This document shows, piece by piece, positions 42,678-52,522 of a DNA stretch of 64,000 nt (position 1 is its first letter; each line of letters starts with the position of its first letter). The DNA lies in assembly GCA_036382855.1 (NCBI GenBank), contig DASVPO010000006.1:372001-436000 (forward strand), written 5' to 3'. The stretch is from DASVTR01 sp036382855 (GTDB taxonomy: Bacteria; Acidobacteriota; Blastocatellia; Pyrinomonadales; Pyrinomonadaceae). Both the position numbers and the translations under genes were made by a program. Below the pieces are notes generated by a model that was given only the letters and a program-made list of their open reading frames with translations, had not been told where the DNA came from and made no database searches.

Positions 42678-45600
42678 TTAGAAGCTGTAGCGGATCTGGA
42701 TACGTCCAAAGCGGTTCGTGCCTTCGTTCTCGCGCGGCTGAGCAAAGTCCGTGTTCAGGACGTTGCCGTCAGACCAGTAGAGGTCGTAGGTGAAGCTCGG
42801 GCGATTCAGGACGTTGAACATCTCAAAGCGGAATTCAAGACGGTCGCTCTCCCAGGGGGTGAACGGAATCTTGAAGGCGCGGCTGAGGGTCACGTCGAGA
42901 CGGTCAACGAACGGCGAGCGCAGGGTATTGCGTCCGGCGAAGCCGCTCGTCAATGTGCGGTCAACAACGTAACGGAAGTTGTTCGGATTAACGGGATTGC
43001 CGTTAACGTCCGTGTATCCTGTCGGTGAAGCATCACCGAAGACGTTGTTAGCGAATGCAACCGTATCCTCGGGAGCATTCGGGTTATTGATGACCGGCCG
43101 GTCATTGAAGGCGTTCAGGTCGCGGTTGAGGTCAACGCCACCGACGTACGGTGTTTCGACGTTACCAGACTGAATGCGGTAGATGGTCGCGAAGGTGAAG
43201 CCGCCGAGAATCCTGCCAGTCCAGCCTTCTTTGAAGGTGCTGGAAGAATCATAGAGGCCGACAAACGAGAAGCGATGCGGCACATCGTAGCTGGCGACCG
43301 AGCGGTCAGCGCGGCGGTTGAAAGCCTGCGAGCCGACGCTGGTGCCGCCCGTTGTGGCGAACACTTCGCTGTTCGTGTTGTCAATCGCCTTCGAGAAGGT
43401 GTAGGCCGCACGATACAGGAACCCGTTGCTGAAGCCGCGCTCAAGGCGAGCTTGCAGCGAGTGGTAGTTGGAGTCGCCGCCGTTGGTACGGACGGTGATG
43501 CCGCCACGAGCCGGGTTGACGCGGACGTTGTTGATGCCGGGGTTCGCCTGCTCGTTGATGAACAGGTGAGTTCCGCGCGAACCGACGTACGCGAGGTCAA
43601 GGATATTGCGACCGGGCAGCTCGCGCTGGATACCGAGGTTCCAGACGTAGGTCATCGGGTTGACCAGATTCGGGTCAACCGTGTTGACGGTTGCGAGCGG
43701 GTTGATGGTCGGCGTGGTCGGCAAAGACTGAGCGCCGAAGTTTGCAAGACCGCGACCCGTGTTGGGAGCAACAGTCGTTGCACCGAGCGAGTTCGGGAAA
43801 GTAGCGACCGTGTTGCTCAGGATGTTGTTGAAGAACACGTCGTAGTTGACGGCGAAGCCGCCGCGAATGACCGTGCGATTCTCGCCAAACAGGCTCTCGA
43901 AGAAGCGCGGTGTGTAGGCGAAGCTGAAGCGCGGGCCGAAGTTATTATTGTCTCTCTGCTGTTCGACGCGCACGAGCGGGTCGGCAAAAAGACCGCCGAA
44001 GGCCGGGAACGGAGCATTGTTGGAAACGATGCCGAAGTTCTCGTAACGCAGGCCGAGGTTCAGGCTCAGGTTGTCGCGAACTCTCCACTGGTCGTTGATG
44101 AAGTAGGCCTGGTTGGTCACGTCGGAGGTTTCCGCCGCATCACCGAAGACCTTGCTGGCGACACCGGCGGGGCCGGAGAAGCCGAAGACGAAGTTGCCGA
44201 GAGCGGTGAAGCCGCCGCCGGAGTTGTAGGTCAAAGAACCGCGCGTATTGATGGGCACAAGCTGCGTGCCGCGCTGCGCGAGAATGTCAGCACCAACGCG
44301 GAACGTGTGGTTGCCGATGGTGTGCGTGATGGTGTCCTGGAACTGGTAGTTCTTGAAGTTACGTCCCTGCGGGAAGACCGCGTTCAAACCGACCGTTGAA
44401 ATGCTGCCGGTGTTGATGGTGATCTGCGGGCCGCCAGTCGAGAGCGACTCATCGCGCGGGGCGAAGACCACGTCGAAGGCGTTGCGACCAAAGCGAAACT
44501 CGTTGGTCGTGTTCGCGGAGATGTTGCGCGTGTAGGCCGCATAGAAGCTGTCGGCCAGACCGGGCACATCAACTTCGAAGCCGGGGAACTGGTTTCCGGC
44601 AACGCCCGACGGAAACTGGTTGTTGAAAATCTGGTCGTTGCGCAGGTAGCGGAACGAGAGACTGTCGCGCGAAGACGGCGTCCAGTCAACACGAACGATG
44701 TAGTCGTCTGTGTTAACGGGCTGGGCGCTCTGGCGCGCGGCGATACCAAAGGGAATCAGCGTGCGGTTCGGAGTGCCAGCGGCCTCGATACCGATGAGCC
44801 TGTCGGCTTCGGGAGCGAGGAATGTGCCGACGATTGCAAGGTACTGGTCAAGCGCCGGATTCTGACCGGCGGGGACGAGCGCGCGCAGCGCAGCAGCACC
44901 CGCAGCGGTCGGCACGATGGCCGTGCTGGAGACGCCACCGGCACGGAACAGGTCTCTCTGGAACGTGCCGAAGAAGAAGAGCTTGTTCTTCTTGATGGGG
45001 CCGCCAACAGAGAAGCCGAACGTGTTCTGGTTGAACTTCGGCACTTCCGTCAACTCTTCGATGGCCTTCTGGCCGGGCGTGAGCGACGAAAGGAACGAGT
45101 TCTGGTTGATGTTGTAAACAGAGCCGTGAAACTCGTTGGTTCCAGAGCGGGTGATAACGTTGACGACAGCGCCGCCAGCGCGTCCGTATTCAGCAGAGAA
45201 GTTGCTGCCGAGAACGGTGACTTCCGAGTAGCCGTCGCGAACACCCGGCTGGTACGACTGACCCGTAATCGAGTTGTCGTTGTTCTCAAGACCGTCAATC
45301 AACTGGTTGTTGGCGCGCGGGCGCAGACCGTTGACGGAAAACTCCGTGCCCTGCACGAAGCCGCCGGCGAGGCCGCCCGGGTCAACGACGCCCGGAAGCG
45401 TGAAGACCAGGTTGACGGGGTTGAGACCGACGACTGGAAGCTCCGTGATTTCGCGCGTGTTCAAGGTGTTGACGCGCGTACCATCCGTGCTTTGCAGTTC
45501 GATAAGTTCGCTGGAGCTAATGTTGACGGTTTCCGAGGGGTTGCCGACTTCCAGCGCGGTCGAAAGGTCTGTGTTCTGTGCGGCGGCGACGACAATCGTG

Positions 45601-45878
45601 TCGCGCGTCGCGGTTTTGAAGCCGGTGGCGGTGATTTCCGCACGATATGTGCCGGGGTCAACTGCGTCCAGACGGAAGCTGCCGTCTGTCTGCGTGACCG
45701 TCTCACGCATGACACCCGTCTCCGTATTGGTAATTTTGACCGTAGCGCCAGCCACAGCAGCGCCATTCGGGTCAAGGATGGTGCCCACCACAAATCCTTT
45801 ACTGGTCTGCGCCAGAGCATTTAAGCTCAGCACAAGCACCATCAGGATTGCGGTGATTGTAAATTTAGGTCTTGCCAT
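42678..45878 (-). CDS. Oar-like TonB-dependent receptor 1
   Basis: The 1066-residue outer-membrane protein starts at ATG 45878 with AAGGAG 8 nt upstream; an earlier start lacks support. A signal peptide (about 1-24) precedes a carboxypeptidase-regulatory-like beta domain (VVGTILDPNGAAVAGATVKI, core DPNGAAVAGA), then a plug-like region (LIDGLENNDNSITG) and a large beta-barrel ending in aromatic Phe (RIQIRYSF). Such proteins are abundant in Acidobacteria and take up polymers or carry surface functions; ligand unknown. It is a tandem paralogue of the next receptor. Confidence 0.92.
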   Translation of the reverse strand: MARPKFTITAILMVLVLSLNALAQTSKGFVVGTILDPNGAAVAGATVKITNTETGVMRETVTQTDGSFRLDAVDPGTYRAEITATGFKTATRDTIVVAAAQNTDLSTALEVGNPSETVNISSSELIELQSTDGTRVNTLNTREITELPVVGLNPVNLVFTLPGVVDPGGLAGGFVQGTEFSVNGLRPRANNQLIDGLENNDNSITGQSYQPGVRDGYSEVTVLGSNFSAEYGRAGGAVVNVITRSGTNEFHGSVYNINQNSFLSSLTPGQKAIEELTEVPKFNQNTFGFSVGGPIKKNKLFFFGTFQRDLFRAGGVSSTAIVPTAAGAAALRALVPAGQNPALDQYLAIVGTFLAPEADRLIGIEAAGTPNRTLIPFGIAARQSAQPVNTDDYIVRVDWTPSSRDSLSFRYLRNDQIFNNQFPSGVAGNQFPGFEVDVPGLADSFYAAYTRNISANTTNEFRFGRNAFDVVFAPRDESLSTGGPQITINTGSISTVGLNAVFPQGRNFKNYQFQDTITHTIGNHTFRVGADILAQRGTQLVPINTRGSLTYNSGGGFTALGNFVFGFSGPAGVASKVFGDAAETSDVTNQAYFINDQWRVRDNLSLNLGLRYENFGIVSNNAPFPAFGGLFADPLVRVEQQRDNNNFGPRFSFAYTPRFFESLFGENRTVIRGGFAVNYDVFFNNILSNTVATFPNSLGATTVAPNTGRGLANFGAQSLPTTPTINPLATVNTVDPNLVNPMTYVWNLGIQRELPGRNILDLAYVGSRGTHLFINEQANPGINNVRVNPARGGITVRTNGGDSNYHSLQARLERGFSNGFLYRAAYTFSKAIDNTNSEVFATTGGTSVGSQAFNRRADRSVASYDVPHRFSFVGLYDSSSTFKEGWTGRILGGFTFATIYRIQSGNVETPYVGGVDLNRDLNAFNDRPVINNPNAPEDTVAFANNVFGDASPTGYTDVNGNPVNPNNFRYVVDRTLTSGFAGRNTLRSPFVDRLDVTLSRAFKIPFTPWESDRLEFRFEMFNVLNRPSFTYDLYWSDGNVLNTDFAQPRENEGTNRFGRIQIRYSF

Positions 45879-46350
45879 TCTACGTCTCCTTAAAAATTCG
45901 TTTGTAAGCAATCGGCATCTATTGCCTGTAATCTCAAAACCAATGGGGGGGTTGTGAGCTAACTATCACTAGCAACTACTGCGCCACTCGTTTTTGCCAG
46001 TTTATTTGACGAAAATCTACTTATTTCGCCCGTTTTTACAATTAACCGGGCGCGGAATCTCTCCTCATATTTGGATATATCCGAAAATTTGATTGAACGA
46101 GCGGCGGTAGTAATCCGGGGCAGCGGGCGCAGAGAACCGGCGGCGCAGGCAAGGCAGGCGCTTCTTAGCGGCCGCAGGACAGAGCAAGGTTTTTACAAAA
46201 CACGACATCAAGGCTGGCACAGGCTGTCGCGCGCTTGCGGGTTGTGCAGCAAGCAAACAGTAGAGCCGTTCAGCGCACGAAGCGTTGAACGGCTCTACTG
46301 TTTGTTGTGCGGCCGCAAGCTGTGGCTGCGGTCGCAAGGTTGGTTGATGT
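45879..46350. other. 472-bp gap between the two TonB receptor genes
   Basis: No gene is seen. The left part is AT-rich and should hold the promoter of receptor 1 on the minus strand, though I could not fix its boxes. The right part holds the long hairpin at 46254-46304. Confidence 0.5.
46254..46304 (-). terminator. 19-bp perfect hairpin after TonB receptor 2
   Basis: The 46254-46272 arm, containing AGTAGAGCCGTTCA, is perfectly complementary to 46286-46304, with a 13-nt loop that can form CGC/GCG. It lies 47 bp after the receptor 2 stop. U-runs are short, so it may protect the mRNA end as well as terminate. Confidence 0.6.
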
Positions 46351-49300
46351 TTAGAAGGTAAACTTCAACTGGTAGCGAATGACGCGCCCGCCACCGTCGG
46401 AAAGACGCGTGTTGGGATTGAGAAACTCGCCCAGTAGAGAAGTGTTGACTGTCGCCGGAATGCTACCGCCTGCCGGCGAGAAGGGGCTGACGCTGCCCTG
46501 CGTATACTGCGGGTGGTTGAAGATGTTGTAAAACTCGGTGCGGAATTCAAGCCGAGTGTTTTCCGTAATCTTCACACGCTTCAGGATATTGACGTTCCAG
46601 TTGTTCGTTCCCGGCGTGACCAGCGTGTTGCGTCCGAGATTGCCCGTGCGCCCGATGCTGCCCAGCAGGCCGATATACTGCGCGTTAGCCGGATTGATAC
46701 ACGTCCCGGCTCCGCTCGGCCCGGTCGTGTAAACGAGCGTCCCAACCGCGACGCCGCATGGATTAAGGGCGGCAGTCGTAATGAAGGGGACTGCGCGCGT
46801 GCCGGGTTCGCCAGCCGGATTGAAGTCCGGGCGGTCGAAGTTGCCGCCGATGCCGTCTGCGTCCGTACCGTTGAAGACGTTGAGCGGCGCACCGCTCTCG
46901 AAGGTCGTGATACCCGTGATTTCAAAGCCACCGAGAAGACGACCGACGAATCCACGCTGCTCACGGAAAAATGGAATCTGGTAGCCGTAAACAATCGAGG
47001 CGCGATGACGACGGTCAAACAAAGAGACCGCGCGATCCAGACGCTCGCTGAAGAGAATGACGGGACGAGCCTGATTCTGCGGCGCGTTGTTGCCAGCCGT
47101 ACCGAAGACCTCGCTCGCGTTGTCAATCAGCTTCGACCATGTGTATGAGCCGCTCAGGAAGTAGTTATCGGAGAAGCGGCGCGTGACCTGTAGCTGTCCT
47201 GAATGATAGATGGAGTCGCCGCCGTTGGCGCGGGTCAAGCGTGCGCCCTGAAGCGGGTCCAGACGTGCGTTGAGACGGCTTCCGGCTGCGCCGAGCGGCG
47301 GCCCGTTGTAGCCAGCAGGCACACGCACCTGGCTCGCCGGAATCACAGGGTTGCGGTCTTCGTTGTTGTAAAGATGCGTGCCCTTCGAGCCGACGTAGGA
47401 CATGTCGAGCACGATGTTGAAGGGCAACGAACGCTGGAATCCGGCTGACCATCGCTGGTAGTAGGGATTGACCAGATTCGGGTCGCTCAAGGTCTGCGAA
47501 TCAAGCGGCGTAAGCGCACGCGCCGTGGTCGGGAAAGAGCCTGTCAGGTTCGCCAGTCCGCGCGGGTTGGCCGCGCTCGGCGTCGAGACGGTGCTCGTCG
47601 AAATCAGGTTCGGCGAAGTCGCAGCCGAGTTAGAGGCGATGTTGTTGAAGAAGGAATCGTAGCCAATCTGGTAGCCCATACGGAAGACGGTCTGCTTATC
47701 GCCAAGCAGGTCGCCCAGGAAGCCGCTCGTGTAAGAGGGCGAGTAGGCGAGGCCGAAGGTCGGCGCGAAGTTGTTGTTATCGTGCGGAATCGAGTTCGGC
47801 TCGCTCCATGGGCCAACGCCGGTCACAGGGTCTACGTTGAAGAGCCCTGTGAAGGCCGGGGTGCGCAGAGAGTTGAACGGCACACCGAAGTTCTCATAAC
47901 GGATGCCGAGCGTGAGCGTCAGATTCTGCGTCGCGTTCCAGCGATCCTGGAAGAAGTAAGCCTGACGGATTAGCTCTGGGTAATAGAAGGCGCTGCCGAA
48001 ATCGCGCAGGGCGCTGCCGGAGCCGCCGAAGTTGTCAACGAAGTTGGCGAAAGAGGTGAAGGTCTGGCCTCCGGCGTTGCTCGCACCGAAGGTCAATTCG
48101 CCGCGACCGCGAAACGGCGCGAGTTGCTTCGAGCGCTGGTTCAGGATGTCCAGACCGAAGCGGAAATTGTGGTCGCCACGGATGAGCGAAACCGTGTCCT
48201 GAAAGACGTAGTTGTTGGCGACGCGACCTTGCGGCAGGTTCGATGCGACGCCGAGACCTGAAGCGGTCGTCAGCGTGATGGTCGGCAAAGTGTTGCCGAG
48301 CGGGTTCTCGGTATCCACGGGGAAATCAATCAGGATACGGTTATAAGCGATGCGCGCTTCGTTGGTCAGATTGGGCGAGAAGATGTGTGTCTCGGCCAGC
48401 AGGAAATTCTGGTAGGTGTTTTTGTTCGGCGCGTCGAAGCCTTCGAAGCCGACGTTGCCGCCGAACGGGAAGATCTGATCGTCAAACAGATAACGCGACG
48501 AGAACTGATCGTTGTCGCCTATCTTGTGGTCAACGCGGATCTGGAACTGGCGGTCTCTGTTCGCCACGCCGAAGACTCTGGTGTACGTGCCGAATTCGAT
48601 GTTGCCGCGGTTCACGCCGTTGACCGTGCCGAGGGCGATGTTGATGGGGCTGGTCGTTGCGACCGCATCACCGATGACGTTGAAGTAGAGATCAAGGTTC
48701 GGGCTCGCGCCGACGGGGAAGAGCTGGCGCAAGCGAGCGCGACCGGCCGCCGTCGGGATGGTGAAGGTGGTCGAGCTGGCAGAGTTCTGCCGCTGCTCCT
48801 GAAACGCACCGAAGAAGAAGGTGCGGTTGTGCACGATGGGGCCGCCGAAGGTTCCGGCAAACCACTGTTCAGTGCCGGGCAGCGGGCGACCGCGCGCGAT
48901 GACCGGCGCACGCCGCGACTCGGCGCTGGTGACTGCGTCGTCGCGCGTCGAGTCGAGCAGATAAGAGAGCGTCCCGTGAAACTCGTTAGTGCCGGACTTG
49001 GTAATCGTGTTGACGACAGCGCCGCCTGCGCGTCCAAACTCTGCGTCGTAGTTGGAGGTCTGCACGGAGACTTCCTGCACGGCATCGGGGTTCGTGATCT
49101 GGAAGCCCTGACCCGCGACGGAGATGTCGTTGTTTTCCGTGCCGTCAATCAAAAAGTTGTTCGAGCGGCCGCGCGCACCGTTGACGGAGAACGTGCCGAC
49201 GCCGAAGCCGAAGCGGTTGGTCGAAACGCCGGGCAGGGTGAGCGCCAGCGCGACCGGGTTGCGTCCGGCAAAGGGCAACTCCTGAATCTGTGCGGTCTCG

Positions 49301-49710
49301 ATGTTGCCGCCGCGCACAGGCGCTTCCGTTTGCAGCAACGCCGTGCCTTCGGTCGTTACGTCAACGACAACCGTCTGGCCCGCAGGGGCCATCTGCGCAG
49401 AGACTTCAGCAGTCTGGTTGGCCGTCACGGAGAGGTTAGTCTTCGTAACTTCGCCGAAGCCGCTGGCCGTAATCTTGACGTTATACGTGCCGAGGTCAAC
49501 TGCCTCGAAGCGGTACTGCCCTTCATCGCTGGATGTGGTTGTGCGCTCAACGCCCGTCTGCGTGTTGGTCAGAACGACGTTTGCGCCCGCGATAACTGCG
49601 CCGGTCGGGTCGGTCACCGTGCCGCTGACCGTGCCGCGGCTGGTCTGGGCGACAGCCGTCAGCGACAGCCCAAGCAGCACAGCTACGAGCATAAGTAGTC
49701 TGAGCTTCAT
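46351..49710 (-). CDS. Oar-like TonB-dependent receptor 2
   Basis: The 1119-residue paralogue has a signal peptide (1-21, AVAQ), a carboxypeptidase-regulatory-like domain (SGTVTDPTGAVIAGANVVL, core DPTGAVIAGA), a plug-like segment (FLIDGTENNDISVAG) and a beta-barrel ending in LKFTF. AGGAG precedes the ATG. It shares organisation and many segments with receptor 1, indicating tandem duplication followed by divergence. No TonB/ExbBD genes are in the window. Confidence 0.93.
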   Translation of the reverse strand: MKLRLLMLVAVLLGLSLTAVAQTSRGTVSGTVTDPTGAVIAGANVVLTNTQTGVERTTTSSDEGQYRFEAVDLGTYNVKITASGFGEVTKTNLSVTANQTAEVSAQMAPAGQTVVVDVTTEGTALLQTEAPVRGGNIETAQIQELPFAGRNPVALALTLPGVSTNRFGFGVGTFSVNGARGRSNNFLIDGTENNDISVAGQGFQITNPDAVQEVSVQTSNYDAEFGRAGGAVVNTITKSGTNEFHGTLSYLLDSTRDDAVTSAESRRAPVIARGRPLPGTEQWFAGTFGGPIVHNRTFFFGAFQEQRQNSASSTTFTIPTAAGRARLRQLFPVGASPNLDLYFNVIGDAVATTSPINIALGTVNGVNRGNIEFGTYTRVFGVANRDRQFQIRVDHKIGDNDQFSSRYLFDDQIFPFGGNVGFEGFDAPNKNTYQNFLLAETHIFSPNLTNEARIAYNRILIDFPVDTENPLGNTLPTITLTTASGLGVASNLPQGRVANNYVFQDTVSLIRGDHNFRFGLDILNQRSKQLAPFRGRGELTFGASNAGGQTFTSFANFVDNFGGSGSALRDFGSAFYYPELIRQAYFFQDRWNATQNLTLTLGIRYENFGVPFNSLRTPAFTGLFNVDPVTGVGPWSEPNSIPHDNNNFAPTFGLAYSPSYTSGFLGDLLGDKQTVFRMGYQIGYDSFFNNIASNSAATSPNLISTSTVSTPSAANPRGLANLTGSFPTTARALTPLDSQTLSDPNLVNPYYQRWSAGFQRSLPFNIVLDMSYVGSKGTHLYNNEDRNPVIPASQVRVPAGYNGPPLGAAGSRLNARLDPLQGARLTRANGGDSIYHSGQLQVTRRFSDNYFLSGSYTWSKLIDNASEVFGTAGNNAPQNQARPVILFSERLDRAVSLFDRRHRASIVYGYQIPFFREQRGFVGRLLGGFEITGITTFESGAPLNVFNGTDADGIGGNFDRPDFNPAGEPGTRAVPFITTAALNPCGVAVGTLVYTTGPSGAGTCINPANAQYIGLLGSIGRTGNLGRNTLVTPGTNNWNVNILKRVKITENTRLEFRTEFYNIFNHPQYTQGSVSPFSPAGGSIPATVNTSLLGEFLNPNTRLSDGGGRVIRYQLKFTF

Positions 49711-50188
49711 CAGTATGTCTCCTGTGGGATAGGTCAGGCATCGTCCTCTGAAGAGATGCCCGAAATTTTCAAAAATGGTTAAGCAGGTGTGATTGTTGTA
49801 GCCAACTTCCTCGAACGGCAGAACGCTATGGTCTGAAAGTACAATCTTGTTTTCTACAATGGTAAAGCAGGAAGGCTGACTATCCAGACGAAAATTGGCA
49901 ATCGTTGTGCCAAGCCGGGAAGCGATCTACGACCAGAAGCAGGGCCGTTAACTATGTCCTGCATATCAGTGATGTTACGGGAATAGTGGAGAAGAACCGT
50001 GCCGCCGCGAGCGTTTACCGGCAGCTCTTCCGGCCGGTTCTTCCTCCATCAAAATGGTTTGCCATACGAAAAAATGGATGATTCGCGGAGGACGTTTGCG
50101 CCCCGCGCGCCTGTGATAGAATCAAACCGAGGAGCAATACGGCACAAAATAAGAGGGCTGAGCTTTCAGGGCTTTAAAGACAAACAAT
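49711..50188. other. 478-bp divergent region
   Basis: No gene is supported. AATGGTtAAGCAGG at 49774-49787 recurs as AATGGTaAAGCAGG at 49858-49871, a 14-bp direct repeat with one mismatch that could be a regulator site for receptor 2. A TAGAAT box (50117-50122) may belong to a promoter for the downstream membrane-protein gene. Confidence 0.4.
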
Positions 50189-51286
50189 ATGTCTACCTCG
50201 TCCTTCAATCAACTATCGCTGGCTCCGCTCGGCGCGGGCGACCTGATTGACCGCGCAGTCCGCCTCTACCGTCGTCATCTGCTGACGCTGATACGCATTG
50301 CCGCGCCGCCCGTCATCGTCTCCACAATCGGCTCCATGCTCTCCACAATCGGCTCGCGCGGCCTTCAACTGACGGCCAGCGATTCAAAGCTTGCCATCTA
50401 CATTTTAATTGTCGCCGCGGGCCTTGCGCTGACCATCGGCGGAATGCTCCTGACGATGATCGTGATGGGCGGAGCAGCACGCAATCTCGTCACACATCTC
50501 TTGTGGAACGAACCCGTCACGGCGCGCACGACCTATCGCAACGTGCGCGCTCGCTTCTGGGGATTGCTCGGCGCGAGCATCATCATCTTCATCTTCATCA
50601 TCGTCTGCGCCGTGGTGGCTTTAATAGCATGGGCTTTCGCCTACATGGCCGTCGCCTTTGCAGCCTTTACGATGGTCCAGATTGCTATCTGGCTGGGAGC
50701 TTTGGTCGGCATCATAGGGCTGATAACGATCTCGCTGCTGGCGCTCGCGCTCTTCTTCCTGCTCGCGGGGCGCATAGCCTACGTGCCGCAGGTCATGCTG
50801 ATAGAGAGCAAAAGCATCGGGCAGGCTTTGACGCGCAGCTTTCAACTTGCGCGCGGCAACGTGCGACGCTTGCTCGCTATGTTTCTCTTCACAGGCTTTG
50901 CCACCTACTCGGCGCTGATGATTCTGATTATCCCGCTCGTCTGGTATGGTTCGCTCAACGGCGTTGACGTGTGGAGTTTGAACTCGGACAAGTGGCCGAT
51001 GTGGTACGACATCGGCTACGACGTTATGGTCCAACTGAGCAGCATTCTACTGCTGCCCGTCTGGATGCTCGGACTCTCGCTGCTTTACGTTGACGAGCGC
51101 GTGCGCCATGAAGGCTACGATATTGAGTTGCTTGCGGCGCGAGAGATGGGAGCGATGCCGCAGTGGGTCGTGCAGGCCGCAGCCGTCTACCAGCCAGCGC
51201 CGGGCTCGCAGCCGCAGCCCTTGATGACTACTACAACGCAAGTGCCCAATTACCGTTCGCCCGGCTCAACGCTCGGCCTCAGTTGA
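50189..51286 (+). CDS. multi-pass membrane protein
   Basis: The 365-residue protein has about six membrane helices (roughly 35-58, 70-95, 125-150, 155-190, 225-250, 280-300) and a cytoplasmic C-terminal tail of about 60 residues. LSLAPLGAGDLIDRAVRLYRRH at the N-terminus, with core GDLIDRAVRLYRR, is seen in proteins annotated as glycerophosphodiester-phosphodiesterase membrane-domain or DUF7544-type. No catalytic site is visible. It begins the cluster that includes DUF4129, DUF4350, MoxR and DUF58 proteins, so it probably belongs to that membrane system. Confidence 0.75.
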   Translation: MSTSSFNQLSLAPLGAGDLIDRAVRLYRRHLLTLIRIAAPPVIVSTIGSMLSTIGSRGLQLTASDSKLAIYILIVAAGLALTIGGMLLTMIVMGGAARNLVTHLLWNEPVTARTTYRNVRARFWGLLGASIIIFIFIIVCAVVALIAWAFAYMAVAFAAFTMVQIAIWLGALVGIIGLITISLLALALFFLLAGRIAYVPQVMLIESKSIGQALTRSFQLARGNVRRLLAMFLFTGFATYSALMILIIPLVWYGSLNGVDVWSLNSDKWPMWYDIGYDVMVQLSSILLLPVWMLGLSLLYVDERVRHEGYDIELLAAREMGAMPQWVVQAAAVYQPAPGSQPQPLMTTTTQVPNYRSPGSTLGLS

Positions 51287-51307
51287 AGTAGAGGAAAGAT
51301 AATCCAC

Positions 51308-52441
51308 TTGAGCGCTCTCATCTGCCAGCTTCAACCGTTTGCAAACGGATGCGCGCGCGCCGCAGCGCAGCAGCGTTGCAGGCGTGTACTCCGTGCAGCA
51401 TGCGCTGTGCTCGTCGTCATGTTGTGCGCGGGCGTTATCCGTGCCACACCGCTCGAAACCTACCGGGAGCAGGTGCACGAGGCTGTGGCCGTGCTTGATG
51501 CGTTGCCGCAATGGAAGAAGGTTGAGAGCCGTGCTGATTACGAACGGCGCATGGCCGCAGCCGTCGAGCAGTTGAGCGAGGGCTTGCTGACGGTTGGCAG
51601 CATAGAGTGGAACGGCCAGACGCTTCAGGTTGATAACAAGTGGCTCGCCGAAGCTCTGACCCGTTACAACCGTCTATCCCTCGCAGACGGCGCGCTGCGC
51701 GAAGCCGAACTCGCACACATCACAGAGCGTTTGAAAGCCATCAACGAACGGCTCGCGGAGTTGGGCGGCGCGGCGACGAACGCTGCGTCGGGAGATGATG
51801 AAAAGAAACGACTAGACGCTATTTTGCAGCGCCCTGAGTTTGCAGGCGAGAAGGATGAAGGCGGCGCGCTGGCAAGGCTCTGGCGCGCACTGCTTAATCT
51901 CTGGAAGCGTTTTCAGCAATGGCTGAGCGAACTCTTTCCGCGCGGCGGACGCTTAGAGCCGGGCACGTCTTCAACCGTCTCCGGCTTCACGCAGGTTATC
52001 GTCATCGCAGTCGCGCTCGGTCTCATAGCCTACCTCTTCTGGAAGTTTACGCCCTCGCTTCGCCGCAACTTCGCGAGCCGCAAGCGCGAGAAGCGGGAGG
52101 CGCGCATCGTGCTCGGCGAGCGTCTGGAGCCGGACCAGACCGCAGCTGATTTGCTGAATGACGCCGAAGCGCTGGCGCGTGCGGGCAATCTGCGCGCGGC
52201 GATCCGCAAGGGCTACATAGCGCTGCTCTGCGAACTCGGCGACCGCAAAATCATCGGCCTCGCACAGCATAAAACCAATCGCGATTACCTGCGCGCCGTC
52301 CGCCAGCATGAGCCGCTGCACCGCGAGATGCAGCAACTCACTCAGAGCTTCGAAAACCACTGGTACGGTTTCGTGCCCGCAACCGAAAACGACTGGAACG
52401 CCTTTCGTTCCGGGTTTCAAAGAATAGCCAGAAACGAGTGA
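51308..52441 (+). CDS. DUF4129 domain membrane protein
   Basis: The 377-residue product has a signal-like helix (about 28-47), a helical extracytoplasmic region, one membrane helix (about 230-250) and a C-terminal cytoplasmic DUF4129 domain (AIRKGYIALLCELGDRK, then HWYGF). DUF4129 proteins accompany MoxR and DUF58 genes. The start is a TTG at 51308, weakly supported. The stop TGA (52439-52441) lies inside a 7-bp-unit palindrome, so the natural C-terminus may have been altered. Confidence 0.85.
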   Translation: MSALICQLQPFANGCARAAAQQRCRRVLRAACAVLVVMLCAGVIRATPLETYREQVHEAVAVLDALPQWKKVESRADYERRMAAAVEQLSEGLLTVGSIEWNGQTLQVDNKWLAEALTRYNRLSLADGALREAELAHITERLKAINERLAELGGAATNAASGDDEKKRLDAILQRPEFAGEKDEGGALARLWRALLNLWKRFQQWLSELFPRGGRLEPGTSSTVSGFTQVIVIAVALGLIAYLFWKFTPSLRRNFASRKREKREARIVLGERLEPDQTAADLLNDAEALARAGNLRAAIRKGYIALLCELGDRKIIGLAQHKTNRDYLRAVRQHEPLHREMQQLTQSFENHWYGFVPATENDWNAFRSGFQRIARNE

Positions 52442-52516
52442 TGAGTGATGAGTAATGAGTGATGAGTGAAAAGAAAGAGTTCTTAACTCATCACTCATTA
52501 CTCATCACTCATCACT
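52436..52516. repeat. 7-bp-unit palindrome, GTGATGA family, copy 3
   Basis: Left arm from 52436 with GTGATGA, GTGATGA, GTAATGA, GTGATGA; complementary right arm to 52516; loop GAAAAGAAAGAGTT. It contains the stop of the DUF4129 gene and ends 6 bp before the next ATG. Confidence 0.9.
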
Positions 52517-52522
52517 ATTATT

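Noticed and set aside
43275..44399. 374-codon ORF opposite TonB receptor 1
   Set aside because: Same reason: antisense shadow of the receptor gene, with no ribosome site or domain.
48385..49698. 437-codon ORF opposite TonB receptor 2
   Set aside because: It is antisense to a clear beta-barrel receptor and has a Val/Arg/Asp-rich composition typical of shadow frames in GC-rich codon usage; no domain is visible.
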